Shown: positions 36,539 through 48,949 of the stretch, in pieces
Layout of the letters: the number at the start of each line of letters is the position of its first letter
Position numbering within the stretch: the stretch's first letter is position 1
The notes under the pieces: model-generated
What the model was told of the DNA's origin: nothing
What the model saw: only the letters and a program-made list of their open reading frames with translations
Databases searched by the model: none
Translations under genes and position numbers: made by a program
Assembly (NCBI GenBank): GCA_964034945.1
Contig: OZ035962.1
Coordinates: 108,938,034-109,002,033 of the forward strand
DNA length: 64,000 bases
Direction: 5' to 3'
From: Chrysopilus asiliformis
Taxonomy: Eukaryota > Arthropoda > Insecta > Diptera > Rhagionidae

Positions 36539-38525
36539 AAACGGGAATTTATGACAAGAACTAGGAAATTTTCCAAAAATTCTAGTATTTTTAGGTAATT
36601 ATTACAAAAAGGCCACTGTCTTATATATTACTATTTTTGTAGGAATTAATTCTCTCAGTGTAAACACAGAAAAAAGATATACTGTCTTTGGCGAGCAAGA
36701 TCACAATTGGTAATGGTTATGATTTTTTTAATTGAAAAAGAAATTTATTGTTTCTTTTTTGATCGAATCAAAAAACTCGCCATTGAAAATTCCAACTTCG
36801 CCGTCATGAATAATTTTTCAAAAATGCCGTCTTTACAATAATTAAAGCCAACATGAGAAATAGCTTCGACTAAAATTGATTCATCTTTTATACTAATAAC
36901 TACCGGAAACACTCCAAAAGTCAAACGATGTGAAAAAAACAAAATAAAATTTTGTAAAATGATACTCATAAATTACATCACAAACGCCGTAGTTTGTTTC
37001 CAATGATTTCATCGTACATCCTACAAATCCTTTTAAATATTTGAATCAATTTTATTAGCACGTGCTCCAGCAAGTAATTGATATGAAGGCAGGTCATAGA
37101 TAGTCATACACCTCCGTGCGCTACTATTATGAAATTCAATTTGCATGAATTTCAAATAGAGAAATTTCCTTCAGTGGAATTACATAATTTATAACTTGTA
37201 GAGAGTGTGGATAATAAGCTAAATTTCATAATATCTCTGGTGGTAATATTCACATATGAAGTTCCTGTAACTTCAACGTAATTGCAACGAATTTCATTTC
37301 GATAGATTGAAATGCACCCACGGTAGCTGCTGGTGTTGGGATAGGTGGTCTGAAAAGTACTTTTAATGAACTCTTTTAAAGGGCGATGCATTACACAAGA
37401 ATAATGTGAAATGATTTCTTATTCGTTTAATATAAATTTATCGTAAGAAATAATATATAGCGTTTTTCAAAATTGCAAAGATTGTATTTTTGTTTCTTCG
37501 AACATTCGTATCGAACACTCTGAGAACTCTGAGGGAAATTTAATCTTCTTACTGTAACGTAATGTTTCAGCCAACTTCATATTTCTTAAGGTGTTAGGGT
37601 TGGGTAGCAATTTAAAACAAAAATGACAAAATATGGTGATATGGTTTGGTATATTATATTAAATGAATGAAGTGGATCGATTATCGCCTAAAATTTTTCT
37701 GTAATGTTTTATCGTCAAATAATTCATTAGATGGCAAATTGAGAAGCGGCACGCGAATGGTCAATTTGAAAATTTTGTTTGTTTCGTTTTATATTGATTA
37801 CTATTGTCAGGCGCCAAGTTTTACTTAACCTAACTTGAAATTGACCATTTTATATCGTTGATTGTTCGTAGAGTGTTGTGTATTTAGTTTGTTGAAATAT
37901 CGTATCGAATTAATTTCTCACCTTCGATTCAATGTCGTTTTTATAGTTTTTACTATATGAGAGCAGTCCGAATTTTGAGAGAAGTTCAATTTGTGTGAAA
38001 GCAGGGAGGAAGGAGTGGTCCGATTGGATTTTTATGTATGGAATGGTAGAGTTATGTAAAAACTATTTTAAATATATTTTGTGTTTGTAAATGTTTCGAT
38101 ACGTCTACAGGGGTTTTTATCGGCTAAAACTCAATATCTTTTGATCCAAGGAAAACTTTTGAATCTCTCCAAAATTTATTGTTCTTAACATTTCAAATTT
38201 CATAAAATTTTAAAATTTCATTGCAGTTAATTAAGAATAAAATTACCTGCATGTTGTAAAACTTCTAATATAAAAGATTATACATATAAGTTTAAAGACA
38301 CGTAGAACGTTGGAAAATCGTTGGAGCATTTAAAACTTCAATATGTCAGAGCCTATATTAAACTCTTTTTTTATAGTTTCAGCCAGAGCTAAGGGGAAGA
38401 CTCATTAATGTCGAAGCCCAGCTCAAAATGGTCGGAAGAACGAAAGGAGATGTGATCTCCGACATGCAATTAAATATCCTGCAGTAGCGCTAAATTTAAA
38501 AATTAAACCTTTCGACCATCTTCAG
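36539..38525. other. Gene-free stretch
   Basis: No gene recognised. 37995-38080 (GTCCGATTGGATTTTTATGTATGG) resembles the middle of the GTCY-element relatives at 29.5-30 kb and may be a decayed copy. Confidence 0.45.
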
Positions 38526-38666
38526 ATTGGTTGAAATAGTCCACCGAATTCTGACAGAAACTGGTAACATTAGGGCAAGGTGAGGAAGTGGGGCTCAGTC
38601 CCACTTCCTCACCTTGCCCTGATGTTGCCAGTTTCTGTCAGAATTAGGCGGACTATTTCAACCAAT
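38526..38666. repeat. Near-perfect 141-bp palindrome
   Basis: Two ~67-bp arms, from ATTGGTTGAAATAGTCC to AGGTGAGGAAGTGGG and the inverse, with a ~7-nt loop (GCTCAGT) and only a handful of mismatches. A transcript would form a long hairpin. No target duplication seen. Confidence 0.9.
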
Positions 38667-38734
38667 GTGAACAGGCTCTTTGTCATAGTTATAGAAACAA
38701 CGATTAATTTTCTTTTATTGTTTACAGAATATTA

Positions 38735-39028
38735 CACTCAGAAAAATGTCCAGGTCAACTTTTTGTCACAGAAACCTCTGTAAGGTCAGAGTTAACCTCT
38801 GACCGCTAGCTGGCTTACAGAAACCTCTGTAAGGTCAGAGTTAACCTATCTAAGGTCAACTCGTGCAGCTCCCAATGCCCTACTTCACCTGCTGGTGGCT
38901 TAATTTCAGAATTTCTCCGACCACAGGTCAACTCAGTTTTACTTGCCCACATGCAGGCGAACGCGCGCCTGCCCGAGGCCAATTACGCCGTATGTAGGTC
39001 GTCGAGTTAGCCTTCATTTTTCTGAGTG
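38735..39028 (+). mobile_element. CACTCAG MITE, copy 1
   Basis: CACTCAGAAAAAT ... ATTTTTCTGAGTG ends with TA on both sides. Compared with other copies it has an internal duplication around CAGAAACCTCTGTAAGGTCA, making it the longest (294 bp). Non-coding. Confidence 0.88.
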
Positions 39029-39196
39029 TAGACGAGTTATGAAAGACATTTAATTTTAGTACGCGTTTTTTGATCCAAAAATCAAAATCAAAATCAAAGT
39101 TTGGCCTAAAAACTTAGAAAGGGAAACGTAAATTCTTCGCGTACTGGTCCTAAATTTGAGAACTTGCTTTAATTTCAAGTTCAATTTTATTCTGAA

Positions 39197-39577
39197 CTAG
39201 CTTGCATACCCGTCGTTGCCGGATTTTTTTTTAACTTCAGCTAAACTTCAGGCCAATCGGCTCGGTAGTTTCCCCGCGAAAGGGTAACATAGAGGAAGAG
39301 CTAAGTTTCGAGATAACTTTACCCCCTCCCCTTACTCTCCCACCTCTCGGGTTACTTTTTAATGGGTCTATGTTGGGGCTGGACCCCGGACGAACATCTA
39401 TGCCAAATTTCAGGCCAATCGGTTCAGTAGTTTCCCCGCGAAGAAATAACATAGAGGAAGAGCTAAGTTTCGAGATTACTTAGCCCCCTCCCCTTACTCC
39501 CCCCACCACTCGCGCTACTTTTCCGTATGCCTATGTTGGACCCAGAACTACCACAGACACTCATGCCAAATTTGAAC
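39197..39577 (-). mobile_element. Helitron-like element, 5'-truncated reverse copy
   Basis: The reversed CTAG end and hairpin (CCCGTCGTTGCCGG) are present, followed by both internal repeats. The homology stops near the CACTCATGCCAAATTTGAA motif, so the TC start and (GTCT)n are missing. Confidence 0.72.
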
Positions 39578-40914
39578 TTAGGTGTGATAGAACCTTAAGT
39601 CGTTGATCTAATTTTTTTGGCTTTATTACTTTTAATAATATCTACTATCAAATGGCATGAAGAAAATTCAAATTGGTTACAACAAAATAGAAATGGTCGA
39701 TAGATTTTAATCATGAACCACTGTTCGATGCTCCGGTTATATATGATTCTCATATAGAGTATAAAAATTGATCAATAACCACATAAAACTTTTAAAAGTA
39801 TAAAAGTTGTTAAAAATATGTAAAAGGGTTGGTGGAACTCGTTCACAAAAATTCCAGAAATAATTAAAAACTTCGTACCAGTTGAAATCTCTATTTACTG
39901 GGTAAAATTTAATGAAATTTCATCATATAGTTCTTTTGTTCTCCGGGCTACATATTTTAGCCCTACCGGAAAGCCTTTTGCCAAATCTAGGTCATGATTT
40001 TTCCCAATTTTATGCCTGATCTGATATTTAAGTGCACTTCATAAGCTGATTTCACATTAATTCAATGACTATATACAATATTCGCAGCAGTAATTTATAG
40101 ATATAAATCTATAATATTGCTAATAATTTTTCATGCGGAAGGGTGTATGAGTATTACTTTTTGATTCAATTTGTTAAAAATTTTATTGAATCACATTAAT
40201 GTATCAAATTACTAATTAATATGTTAATATGATGCAAAAGTCCTTTCTTACCATTTTAATTCATTTATGAAACATATTTTCACCGCATTTTATTTGCAAA
40301 TTGATTATTGAACATAATTTAAAGTTTGAAACAAATATTTATCTAAAATCAATAACGAAGTTGTGGGTTATACGATATTATCATGTTATACGCACTGTAA
40401 TGAATATTCGAGTGTATTATTACAAGCAATGTATTAAAATAGAATTTGATTAGTTTCTCAAAGTTCTACTCGTTAATACAAGCAATGTATATTATTTAAA
40501 AAAATGCAATCTTGAAAATTGTTCTAGAAATTTTAATTAGATTTATGGTGTTATAATTATTGCACGAAGAAAGCAATAAACTTTGGCATAATTCTTCTAG
40601 GATCTTTAAGAATTTGAAGCCGAATTTACCGATAATGCAGGTTTATTTGAATGAAAAAATGCGGTTGGAAAATTGGGTTGCAAAATGTCTATAAAAAAAT
40701 GTGATCCAAAATTCTGAATTGCATTCGGCTGATTATTTTTTCACAGGAATATCATATCAATTAATTTTATTTTTTTTACAGTGAAACCTGTATAAGAAGT
40801 CGGAACCGGTCGTGATAAGGAAATCTATCTGATTTAGAATCGATTCCAGCTTATCCAGAACCAAAATTTCAGGTTGTTGTCAAATATCTGTTGTTTTTAC
40901 TATATTATGTATGA

Positions 40915-41452
40915 CTAGCTTACAATACCGCTGTTGCCGGGTAAAAGTTTTTTGCAAAAATTTTCTTGCGCCAAAAAAAAACAAAGAAATAACTTAAAAA
41001 CTTAAAAAAAAATCGTTATGCCTTCAGAACCTCCCGTTCTGAATTTTTAAATTCTAACACCGGATTCGTGATCAGCGGCTCCGAAACCCCCTTATTGCCA
41101 GTTTTTGCGAGGAAAAATGGTAAAAAGGATTTTTGCGTTATCCTTACATGACCTTCCGTTTCGAATTTCGGAAACCTAATACCGGATTCGTGATCAGCGA
41201 CCCCAAAAACCCCCGAGAGAAACTTTTCAGCCTCCTATTGAGCAGGATTCATGGCGAAAATCACGGGTTAAAAACACCCAAACCCTCTTTACCCCCCGTT
41301 CCCCCCTTAGGGGTAAAATTTCGGAAAACCCCGCCTTAGTGAGCGCCTACGCGATGGTTGGGACATATTGTGAAAGTTTCAAGTCTCTAGCTTCAGGGGT
41401 TTGATGAGTCAGTCAGTCACTCAGTCAGGTTAAACGATTTTATATATAGAGA
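40915..41452 (-). mobile_element. Helitron-like element (GACTGACT start), reverse copy
   Basis: Minus-strand sister of 32570-33274: same AAAATCGTTTAACCTGA start, (TGAC)n, CTTGAAACTTTCACA and terminal CCCGGCAACAGCGG...AAGCTAG. One of the internal ~120-bp repeats is missing. Confidence 0.77.
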
Positions 41453-42307
41453 TAGATAAAAAACTTTTTTGAGAGAAAATTTCTCAAATTCTACGAAACC
41501 GACTTTAAAGAAACTTTGCTATTGTTTATGGGAGGTGACATTGGTTATGTGATTTCCCAAATTTCCCTTCTTTCTTACCTCCTTTGCAGATATCTCTTGA
41601 ACGGCTAAAGAGATTTGGCCGCAGTTTTCATCATTACACAGCTATCTTTTAAGAAAATCTTCGAGAATTATTCCACCCCTTCCTCTTTTATCTAATGCAT
41701 TTCTGAAGAGATTATGTTCTAGTGTTAGTATGAAGTACTGAATGAAATTCAAGGGCAAATTTTCGCCTTTTCCCACCTCTCCTACTTCCCCCACCACACG
41801 CTTTTCATAATTTTTTGTATGGGATTTAATATTGGCTTTACACCACAAAGAATTTCCCTCCCCTCTCTCTAAGTGCGTGCCATTTTTTATGGACAGTTCC
41901 TCACTATGATTTTTAGAAGTTCTTGTTACAATTCTTACCCCCCGGAATTAATTTGCGTTTGTGAAATTAAACAAAAATTCATTTTGCGTGGATTTGATGT
42001 TGTTTTTAAAATCAATATTTCGTCGAATAGACGATAATATTTATATATGAATATTTGTGTGTCATCGAATGTCAGGAAGAGAAATTTGCTTGATATTTAA
42101 ACATTCTTTGCGTGGGAAAAGATTTTAGAATAACACATCAGTAAATACCAGCAAAAAATCCCCATATGAAAAAATCCCCAAATATCAAATACTCACCAAA
42201 TTCTTAAAATTTCGACAAAAAAAAACCTTTTTGAATGAAATTTTTGATTCTTTGGATGTTAAAAAAAAGTATAGAGCGATAACTTTACCAATTTTTTTCA
42301 CCACATG

Positions 42308-42579
42308 CACTCAGAAAAATGTCCAGGTCAACTTTTTGTCAGGTTAACTCTGACCTTACAGAGGTTTCTGTAAGCCAGCTAGCGGTCAGAGTTAACCTAT
42401 CTAAGGTCAACTCGTGCAGCTCCCAATGCCCTAATTCACCTGCTGGTGGGTTAATTTCAGAATTTCTCCGACCACAGGTCAACTCAGTTTTACTTGCCCA
42501 CATGCAGACGAACGCGCGCCTGCCCGAGGCCAATTACGCCGTATGTAGGTCGTCGAGTTAGCCTCCATTTTTCTGAGTG
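42308..42579 (+). mobile_element. CACTCAG MITE, copy 2
   Basis: Same ends and interior as copy 1, over 90% alike by eye. The flanking dinucleotide is TG on both sides rather than TA. The short frames that span it are not genes. Confidence 0.87.
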
Positions 42580-45500
42580 TGGCTTTAACCCCTCGTTACC
42601 TTGGTGATATGACATATCCTACAACAGTAACGAATGATTAAATTTGATAAAACACTTGAGCTACAGTAATGAAATTTCGCAAATATGTTTAATCATTCAA
42701 TGGGTCAGTCCTGTTCACTTTTGATGAAATTCCATTGACCAGAAGTTTTTTAACCTTTCCTTAAAACCGCCAAAGTAACGAAAGGTTAATTTTATTTACA
42801 ATGTAGATAATTAATTATTAACTCATTTTGTAACAGTTTTATATTAAACAATGATGTAGGATTTTATAAAAAAAAATTATATTAAACAATGATGTAGGAT
42901 TTTCTTCTATTGTAATGAAAATAAGACTTTTATTTTATCTTTCACATGAAATGGTCGCTTTAACTCAAATATTTGATAAAAGAGCTTCCATTTGGTGTGA
43001 TATTTTTTCACGCGAACAAACAATTAGATCGACATGAAATGTAAATATGTCCAAACAACTTGTCACTTCTGTATTTACATTGAAAATTAATGGAAGGTTT
43101 TTATCCTGGAATTAGCATCAAATTGTCAACGCTTTCACGAAAAAAAAACTCTCACGTAAAAACGCTACAATACCTTCTTACCCCCTTCTGATATAAAACA
43201 TACAAGCAGCTCTTTTATGAGATCTATAGAAAATTATTTTATTCGTAGTGTATATGTCAGTGTCGTATTTGTAAAAAAAAATTACAATACTTACATTAAA
43301 CATAAAAGCTTGAAACTTAAAAATTCAACGTCCAATGGTGGTGCAATTGTAGAAGGGTGACAGTTTGACAAACGACTGTTTACGGTTTTGACATGAAAGC
43401 TTAGATTACTAATTACCACTTAAATTAAGGATAAAGAAAGAATTTAAAAGCAAAGTAGTAATAACAAAAGTTTCAACGGTGTTTATTACAAACTTTTCAA
43501 TTTATTTTTATAGGGTGGGAAACACACGACTGAAAACAATTTATGAATAACATAAATGAATTGAATATGCGAGGGATGGGTGAAATGAATTGAATATGCG
43601 AGGGATGAGTGGAAAGTTCCGGGCCTTGTAGGGGAAGCATATGATAAGTTTTTTTTTCATAATTCGACTGAGTTTTTTCCATCAATTAGCGTAGATGGAA
43701 ATTTCACCCCGAATCGGTCTTGTGATTTTGGAGTTTCAGTGTTAAAAAGTAAGATTAATAGCCCTATTCTGATAATTGTCAGTGACGGACGACTAGTCAC
43801 GACATTTTCGAGTTTTCACCTTTTGTCTATCTGAATTAAGATTTGAAAAACTTTCTATTTCATTTATCATGGAAAAATCATTGGAAAATGATCAGTTTTT
43901 GTATAAGGGCATAAGATTTATTTTTAACTAAAATTGTCAAATTTGTTTTGTCTTACTAAATTTCCAATATTTTCGCAAGAAAATGTAAAATGACCCGAAG
44001 AACTTGTGTTGGTATTGTCTTTCGATATTTCGAGCCGCTTTCGAGAAAATTAACGAAAGTCCAAAAAGCCAAAAATTAAGTCTGATTTTTCTTATATTTA
44101 GAAAGAATCCGTATTTTAAAATTTTGTTTCGAATCCGGTGAGGGGGCGGGGTGAGGAAGGAAAAATTTTTAATACCTCGAAATAAATCGAAAAAAAAATC
44201 AAAGTGGCGCGCACTTAAAAACTACTAACGTCCCAACTCTTTTTTACAAGAATTGAATTTTTCTGTACCTTGTGGTGGTATTTTTTTTCTCTTTAGGATT
44301 TAACAAAAGTTACTCCGTAGACAAAAAATTTGAATATAAATGTATGACATAATCAAAAAATTTATAATAAAATCCTCCGCAGGCGATTTTGTTTAAAAAT
44401 ACCGGCACATTGTAAGAAAAAACTTATGGAGGCACAAATTGAGCAGCAGGCAAAAATTTCGATTCCGGTGCGCCGCCGACACAACATGCCAAAATTCGTG
44501 ACTGTCCCGGTGAATCCGGAACGAATGATCACCTTATCTGGTTTTGGTTTTCTTTGTATTGGAAACGACTCGATTGATTAAGTCAAATTTTGTTTCATGT
44601 CTTCAAAGTGAAGAGGAAACAATAATTTCCAAAAACTATATTGGTTTTGCCAAACTTTCCATCCTCCCCTCATTAGTTGATTTCACTAAATTATCTTCAA
44701 CGTTAAAAGGTGCCATCGAATGTATAACTTTTTTTCACCAACTTTTTCTACAGTAAATGGATCAGAGAACGATATCAGTATCAAAGATTTTTTTTTATCA
44801 GCCGTATTTTTTTTTCGTTACTTATACCATAATTTTGTTGTTTTTTAATTCCAAATTCATGCATATTTTATCATTCATTTATGTAAATAAACTCAACGTA
44901 GGACAACGGAAAATTTTCAATTTTCATGAATAATTTTCCATATTTCCGAAGCTTTTTTCTCCGCTTTTTCCTTATCTTGTTGGATATCGAATTCATACCA
45001 ATTGAGATAACTGAGAAAACAAGAAGTTTAAACAAGAAATTAATTTCCGGTTTACTTTAAATAACAAAAATATCTAAAAAGAATACTATATTTTAGGTGA
45101 GTGTATGTTTTCAGTTACGAAAGTGAAAAATCGCCACCAGGAAAGGTCACCAATAATTTCGTGTTTCTTGTGACTAGCGATGAAGTAAATGTTGTGGAAA
45201 GGGTAGAAAAGCCAATTTGGGGAAATGAAAATTCAATGACGGAGGAATGGAATCGGTGTTATCGATCGTCTTAAATTGTTTTGCAGTGAAACTACCTACC
45301 TTTCTTGCCCCATGGCCGGAAGACGATATGGGACTGACATCGTGTGATGTACGTCTATATTTATTCTATATATATATATTCATACGACCTTATCGTGACT
45401 CTGTCATTATGTCCTAATGGATAAATTACTTACTCCAGACAGTCAATTTGTTTTCTCACCCTCACCCTAATAATCTGGTAATAGTAATTATTTATTCACT

Positions 45501-46051
45501 TCGGCTACGATATCCATTTATTTATTTACTAATTGAGATTTTTTTTCTTTTTTCTTATTTGATTGTCGTCAATTCGAATGTTGATGCGACAAAATTGGGC
45601 CCACTCAAGGTAAACTGTCCAAAACTTAGCTGCATTTAATAAAGATTTTACTGGTCACGTTCAACGATTTTATCTGACTTGGAAAGAATCTTATCTAAAT
45701 TAAGAAAATTGTCACTAAGGAAGAAATGTTAGTGAATAACAAACGACCGTTAATGAATAACACACGACTTCTGTATTTATATTGTCGATGTTAGAAAAAT
45801 AAGCTTTCCAAGCCCAAGGACATAACTTTAATTGTATTAAAATGAGTTTTCTATTTGGGGGGTGAAAGGAAAACTCCATTCCAATTTTAAGTGGAAAACG
45901 AAATTGTTTTTGTGGTTTTAGAATTGAACAAAACAGATTAATAATTATATCTTAAAGGTCCTTAGAAATTAGTAAAGTAAAAGATTTAATTTTTTAACGT
46001 TTTTTTTTTTTAATTTCACTGCTTTTTATTCAGTATATATTTCTTATTACA
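42580..46051. other. Gene-free stretch
   Basis: It contains the TAGCCC MITE copy 2. Small direct repeats occur: ATTAAACAATGATGTAGGAT twice (42843-42901), and a ~27-bp unit with GAATATGCGAGGGATG twice (43558-43610). No coding region supported. Confidence 0.5.
43757..43914. mobile_element. TIR MITE (TAGCCCTATTCT ends), copy 2
   Basis: TAGCCCTATTCTGATAATTG and CTAGTCACGAC match the left half of 17638-17875. The right end GTATAAGGGCATAA is its shortened counterpart. Degenerate. Confidence 0.5.
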
Positions 46052-46540
46052 TCATACTAATATATAAAAATGAGTTGCTGTCTGTCTGTCTGTTCCTCTT
46101 TCACGCAAAAACAGCTGAACCGATTGATTTGAAATTTGGTATGAGTGTCTGTGGTAGTTCTGGTTCCCACATAGGCATACGGAAAAGTAGCGCGAGGGGT
46201 GGGGGCAGTAAGGGGAGGGGGTAAATTGATTTCTAAACTTAGTGTATGCGCTATGTTACTCTTTCGCGGGGAAACTACTGAACCGATTGGCCTGAAATTT
46301 GGCAAAGATGTTCGTCGGGGGTCAAGCCCCAACATAGACCCATTAAAAAGTAGCCCGAGAGATGGGGGAGTAAGGGGAGGGGGTAAAGTGATCTCGAAAC
46401 TTAGCTCTTCCTCTATGTTACCCTTTCGCGGGGAAACTACCGAGCCGATTGGCCTGAAGTTTAGCTCCAACATAGACCATCAAAAAAAAAAATTGAAAAA
46501 ACTTAACCCGGCAACGACTTAACCCGGGTATGCAAGCTAG
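46052..46540 (+). mobile_element. Helitron-like element (TCATACTAATATAT family), full copy
   Basis: TC start after A, CTAG end before T. Two ~130-bp internal repeats each hold CCGATTGGCCTGAA and GGGGAAACTAC. The 3' hairpin region is disturbed by a short duplication (CGACTTAACCCGGGTATGC). Open frames on both strands are repeat-derived. Non-autonomous. Confidence 0.8.
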
Positions 46541-46802
46541 TTTAAAACAAAATCATATAAGCTTTGAAGTTTTCAAAAGTTATTATTTGTGACTAAATCA
46601 TGCGAATTAATCTTTTTATTCACAAAAAAATCAGTCTTATCGATCGTGTGTGTCAAAGCTTTTGTAAGTAAAATTAGGCTAAATTCTTAACTCGATTTTC
46701 CTATTTGGTTTTTCTCAATTTTCTTGAATACAAGTAATGTCCGACTAAAAAATGTAACTTAAATAATACCAAAAAATGTTTTAGAGAAACAAGTACGATT
46801 AT

Positions 46803-46984
46803 GCTGCGTTTACACGAATGACAAATTTGTCATTTTTTTTTTGTCATGAATTGTCATTATCGTGTAAATAATATCATTTTTGTCATTATTTCTGTCAGCA
46901 AAATGACGATCTCTCATAAAAGAATGAACTTGTCCATTCTTTTATGACAGATTGTCATTATCTGTCATTATCTGTAAACCCAGC
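46803..46984. mobile_element. TIR MITE (GCTGCGTTTACA ends)
   Basis: GCTGCGTTTACA at the left and TGTAAACCCAGC at the right. The interior is full of TGTCAT/ATGACA motifs in both directions. 182 bp. The ends recall the Harbinger-like MITE at 60210 (GTTTACA), but the flanks do not show TTA. Confidence 0.55.
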
Positions 46985-48300
46985 ATGAAAACCCAGCATG
47001 AGTTTGAGAGTAAAGAAAACTTTCTTGAACAACGAGTTGTCTAATTGAAAAAAAAACCGGATCAAAGTCATTTAAACTATTCGAAAGATATGGGAGGCTT
47101 TCTTTTAAATTAAATTTAATTTTTTTCACCCCGGATTTTACTGGTTAGCCAAATTATAAATTTTTATATAGTGTTCAAATCTGGAATGGACCTTTTAACA
47201 ATTTTAAAGTAAAATTTGCTCTTTGGGGAAAAGTTCCATGAAAGTGTGGCATGCTTCAAAGCCTTTTAACTTATATATAACATACTCTTACTATTAAATT
47301 AAAAAAAAAAAGAAATTGTGTCCTCTTTTCCGACATTGATTTTAATTACACGTGCAGACAAATCAAATTGGTTGACAACAGCCTAATAAATGACAACATG
47401 TTAAAATTATACACATTTACATACACCCCATGTCCTTTGCTATAAATCAACATCAGAGAACCATGATAGGATTTTAATATACATAAATGCTACCTTATGT
47501 AAATCTACAGGTTTTTGTAAAAGCACTTCAAATCTATGAAAATTTACTTTTTCTCGTTCATACGTGTGGACTTGTGTGTGTATGTGTGTAAATGCGAAGA
47601 GGTTCATAAAACCTGTTGACAAGGAAATTATTGTACACTTAAATGCGAGGTTTGATAAATTAAAAATTTAAATTGTTACCTGGGGGACAGAAAGCCCAAA
47701 AGGCTTAGGAATCTATGTGTGTAAATCTACAAATCCAATTCAATTATTATGCGGCATGAGTACTTTGTGAAATTTTCAAATGCCTGACGAGTGCAAATTA
47801 AAGGAAATTATGTGAGATTAGGATTAAAATGTGTGCTTATGACATTCCATATCGTATTACATGCACGACGGCAAACTGATGTTAAGTAATAGACGTCATA
47901 TTAATATGTCAATCATACAAGTCATTATTATTATTCTACTCCTAATATCGTAATATTGCTTAAGAAACGTTTTCAAAATCAATTATTAATGAGTAAATCA
48001 TTTGATCAATTTGCCATTACATTGGAATCCTGCCATGTCAATATGCTTAGGTATATCACAAAAGGAGGCTTTTTATAGTCAAATATTTCATGTGTAAGAG
48101 TCGAATTTTTTTAGAGGAAGATACATAATAGGACCTATTTCTACGAAAAATAGAAATGCACGAGACAGTAAAATTTTTTGGTAATGACTCCGAAATAAAA
48201 GAGGAATTATTGCAAAAAAAAAATAGAAATTTTCCCAAAATTATAGGAATAACTCCCTATTTTAAGGGAATCATTACAGAATAGTCCACTGTTCTGTTTG

Positions 48301-48371
48301 AATTTCTCTCCAATTTGCACTTCTCTCCAATTTGGACTTCTCTCCTATTTGGACTTGGATTTCTCTCCGTA
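48301..48371 (+). repeat. TTCTCTCCAATTTGGAC minisatellite
   Basis: Three to four units of ~17-23 bp (ATTTCTCTCCAATTTG, CTTCTCTCCAATTTGGA and CTTCTCTCCTATTTGGA). Polypyrimidine-rich, non-coding. Confidence 0.7.
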
Positions 48372-48430
48372 TAAACTCTAATATTTGTACCGAAAATTCA
48401 GGAGTGATATTCCGTAACTTGTTTCAAGCA

Positions 48431-48543
48431 TTTGTTTCGAGTTAGAAGAACAAGAAGTATTCGCTGTCTCTGTTTTGACCGAAATAAATGATAGAGAGAA
48501 ACTGAGATAGCGAATACCACTTTTTCTTCTAACTCGAAACAAA
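48431..48543. repeat. Inverted repeat (~113 bp hairpin)
   Basis: Arms TTTGTTTCGAGTTAGAAGAA and TTCTTCTAACTCGAAACAAA are exactly complementary. A second block, GTATTCGCTGTCTCTGTTT against AAACTGAGATAGCGAATAC, pairs 17 of 19. A ~20-nt loop separates them. It could be a small MITE or a hairpin RNA source. It directly abuts the truncated transposase relic. Confidence 0.75.
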
Positions 48544-48548
48544 CAATT

Positions 48549-48949
48549 GATCTATTGAAGGAGAAGTTCGGTAATCGTGTAATCTCGAGAAATGGTCCGG
48601 TCGAATGGCCACCTCGCTCATGCGATTTAACGCCGTTGGATTTCTTTTTATGAGGTTATGTTAAGTCGTTGGTTTATGCCAACAAGCCAACAACGTTAGA
48701 GGAGCTCAGGAACAATATCGAACGCGAAATTGCCAACGTTCTGGCCGATATGTGTGGAAGAGTGGTGGAAAATTGGCTCCAAAGAATCAATCAGTGCAAA
48801 CGTGCTCGCGGTGGCCATATGAACGACATCGAATTTCATACTTAAATGTAACATGTCCACTACACCTGGAATAAATTTCAGCCCGATATCTCAATTATTC
48901 TGTGTTTTATTTAAATACAAAATTGGTATGTCCTTATTGAAAGATCCGA
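48549..48949 (+). pseudogene. DD41D-type transposase relic, C-terminal third
   Basis: The frame from DLLKEKFGN through NGPVEWPPRSCDLTPLDFFL then TGA (48651-48653), continuing in frame as GYVKSLVYANKP...RARGGHMND to TAA 48843-48845. It is homologous to the copy at 51119-52031 but clearly diverged, so a separate insertion. The 3' terminal repeat (GAAAGATCCG) lies at ~48939-48948. The 5' two-thirds are absent; the break adjoins the palindrome at 48431-48543. Confidence 0.87.

Noticed and set aside
40779..40900. CAGTGAAACCTGTATAAGAAG as a pogo-type transposon end
   Set aside because: The sequence resembles such ends but no inverted partner was found nearby, and the Helitron-like element at 40915 follows closely.
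46057..46522. 107-138-codon frames on both strands (also 54371-54884, 35152-35487, 39237-39452)
   Set aside because: They lie inside copies of the TCATACTAATATAT Helitron-like family and are shared only because the repeats are shared; no Rep/helicase motifs.
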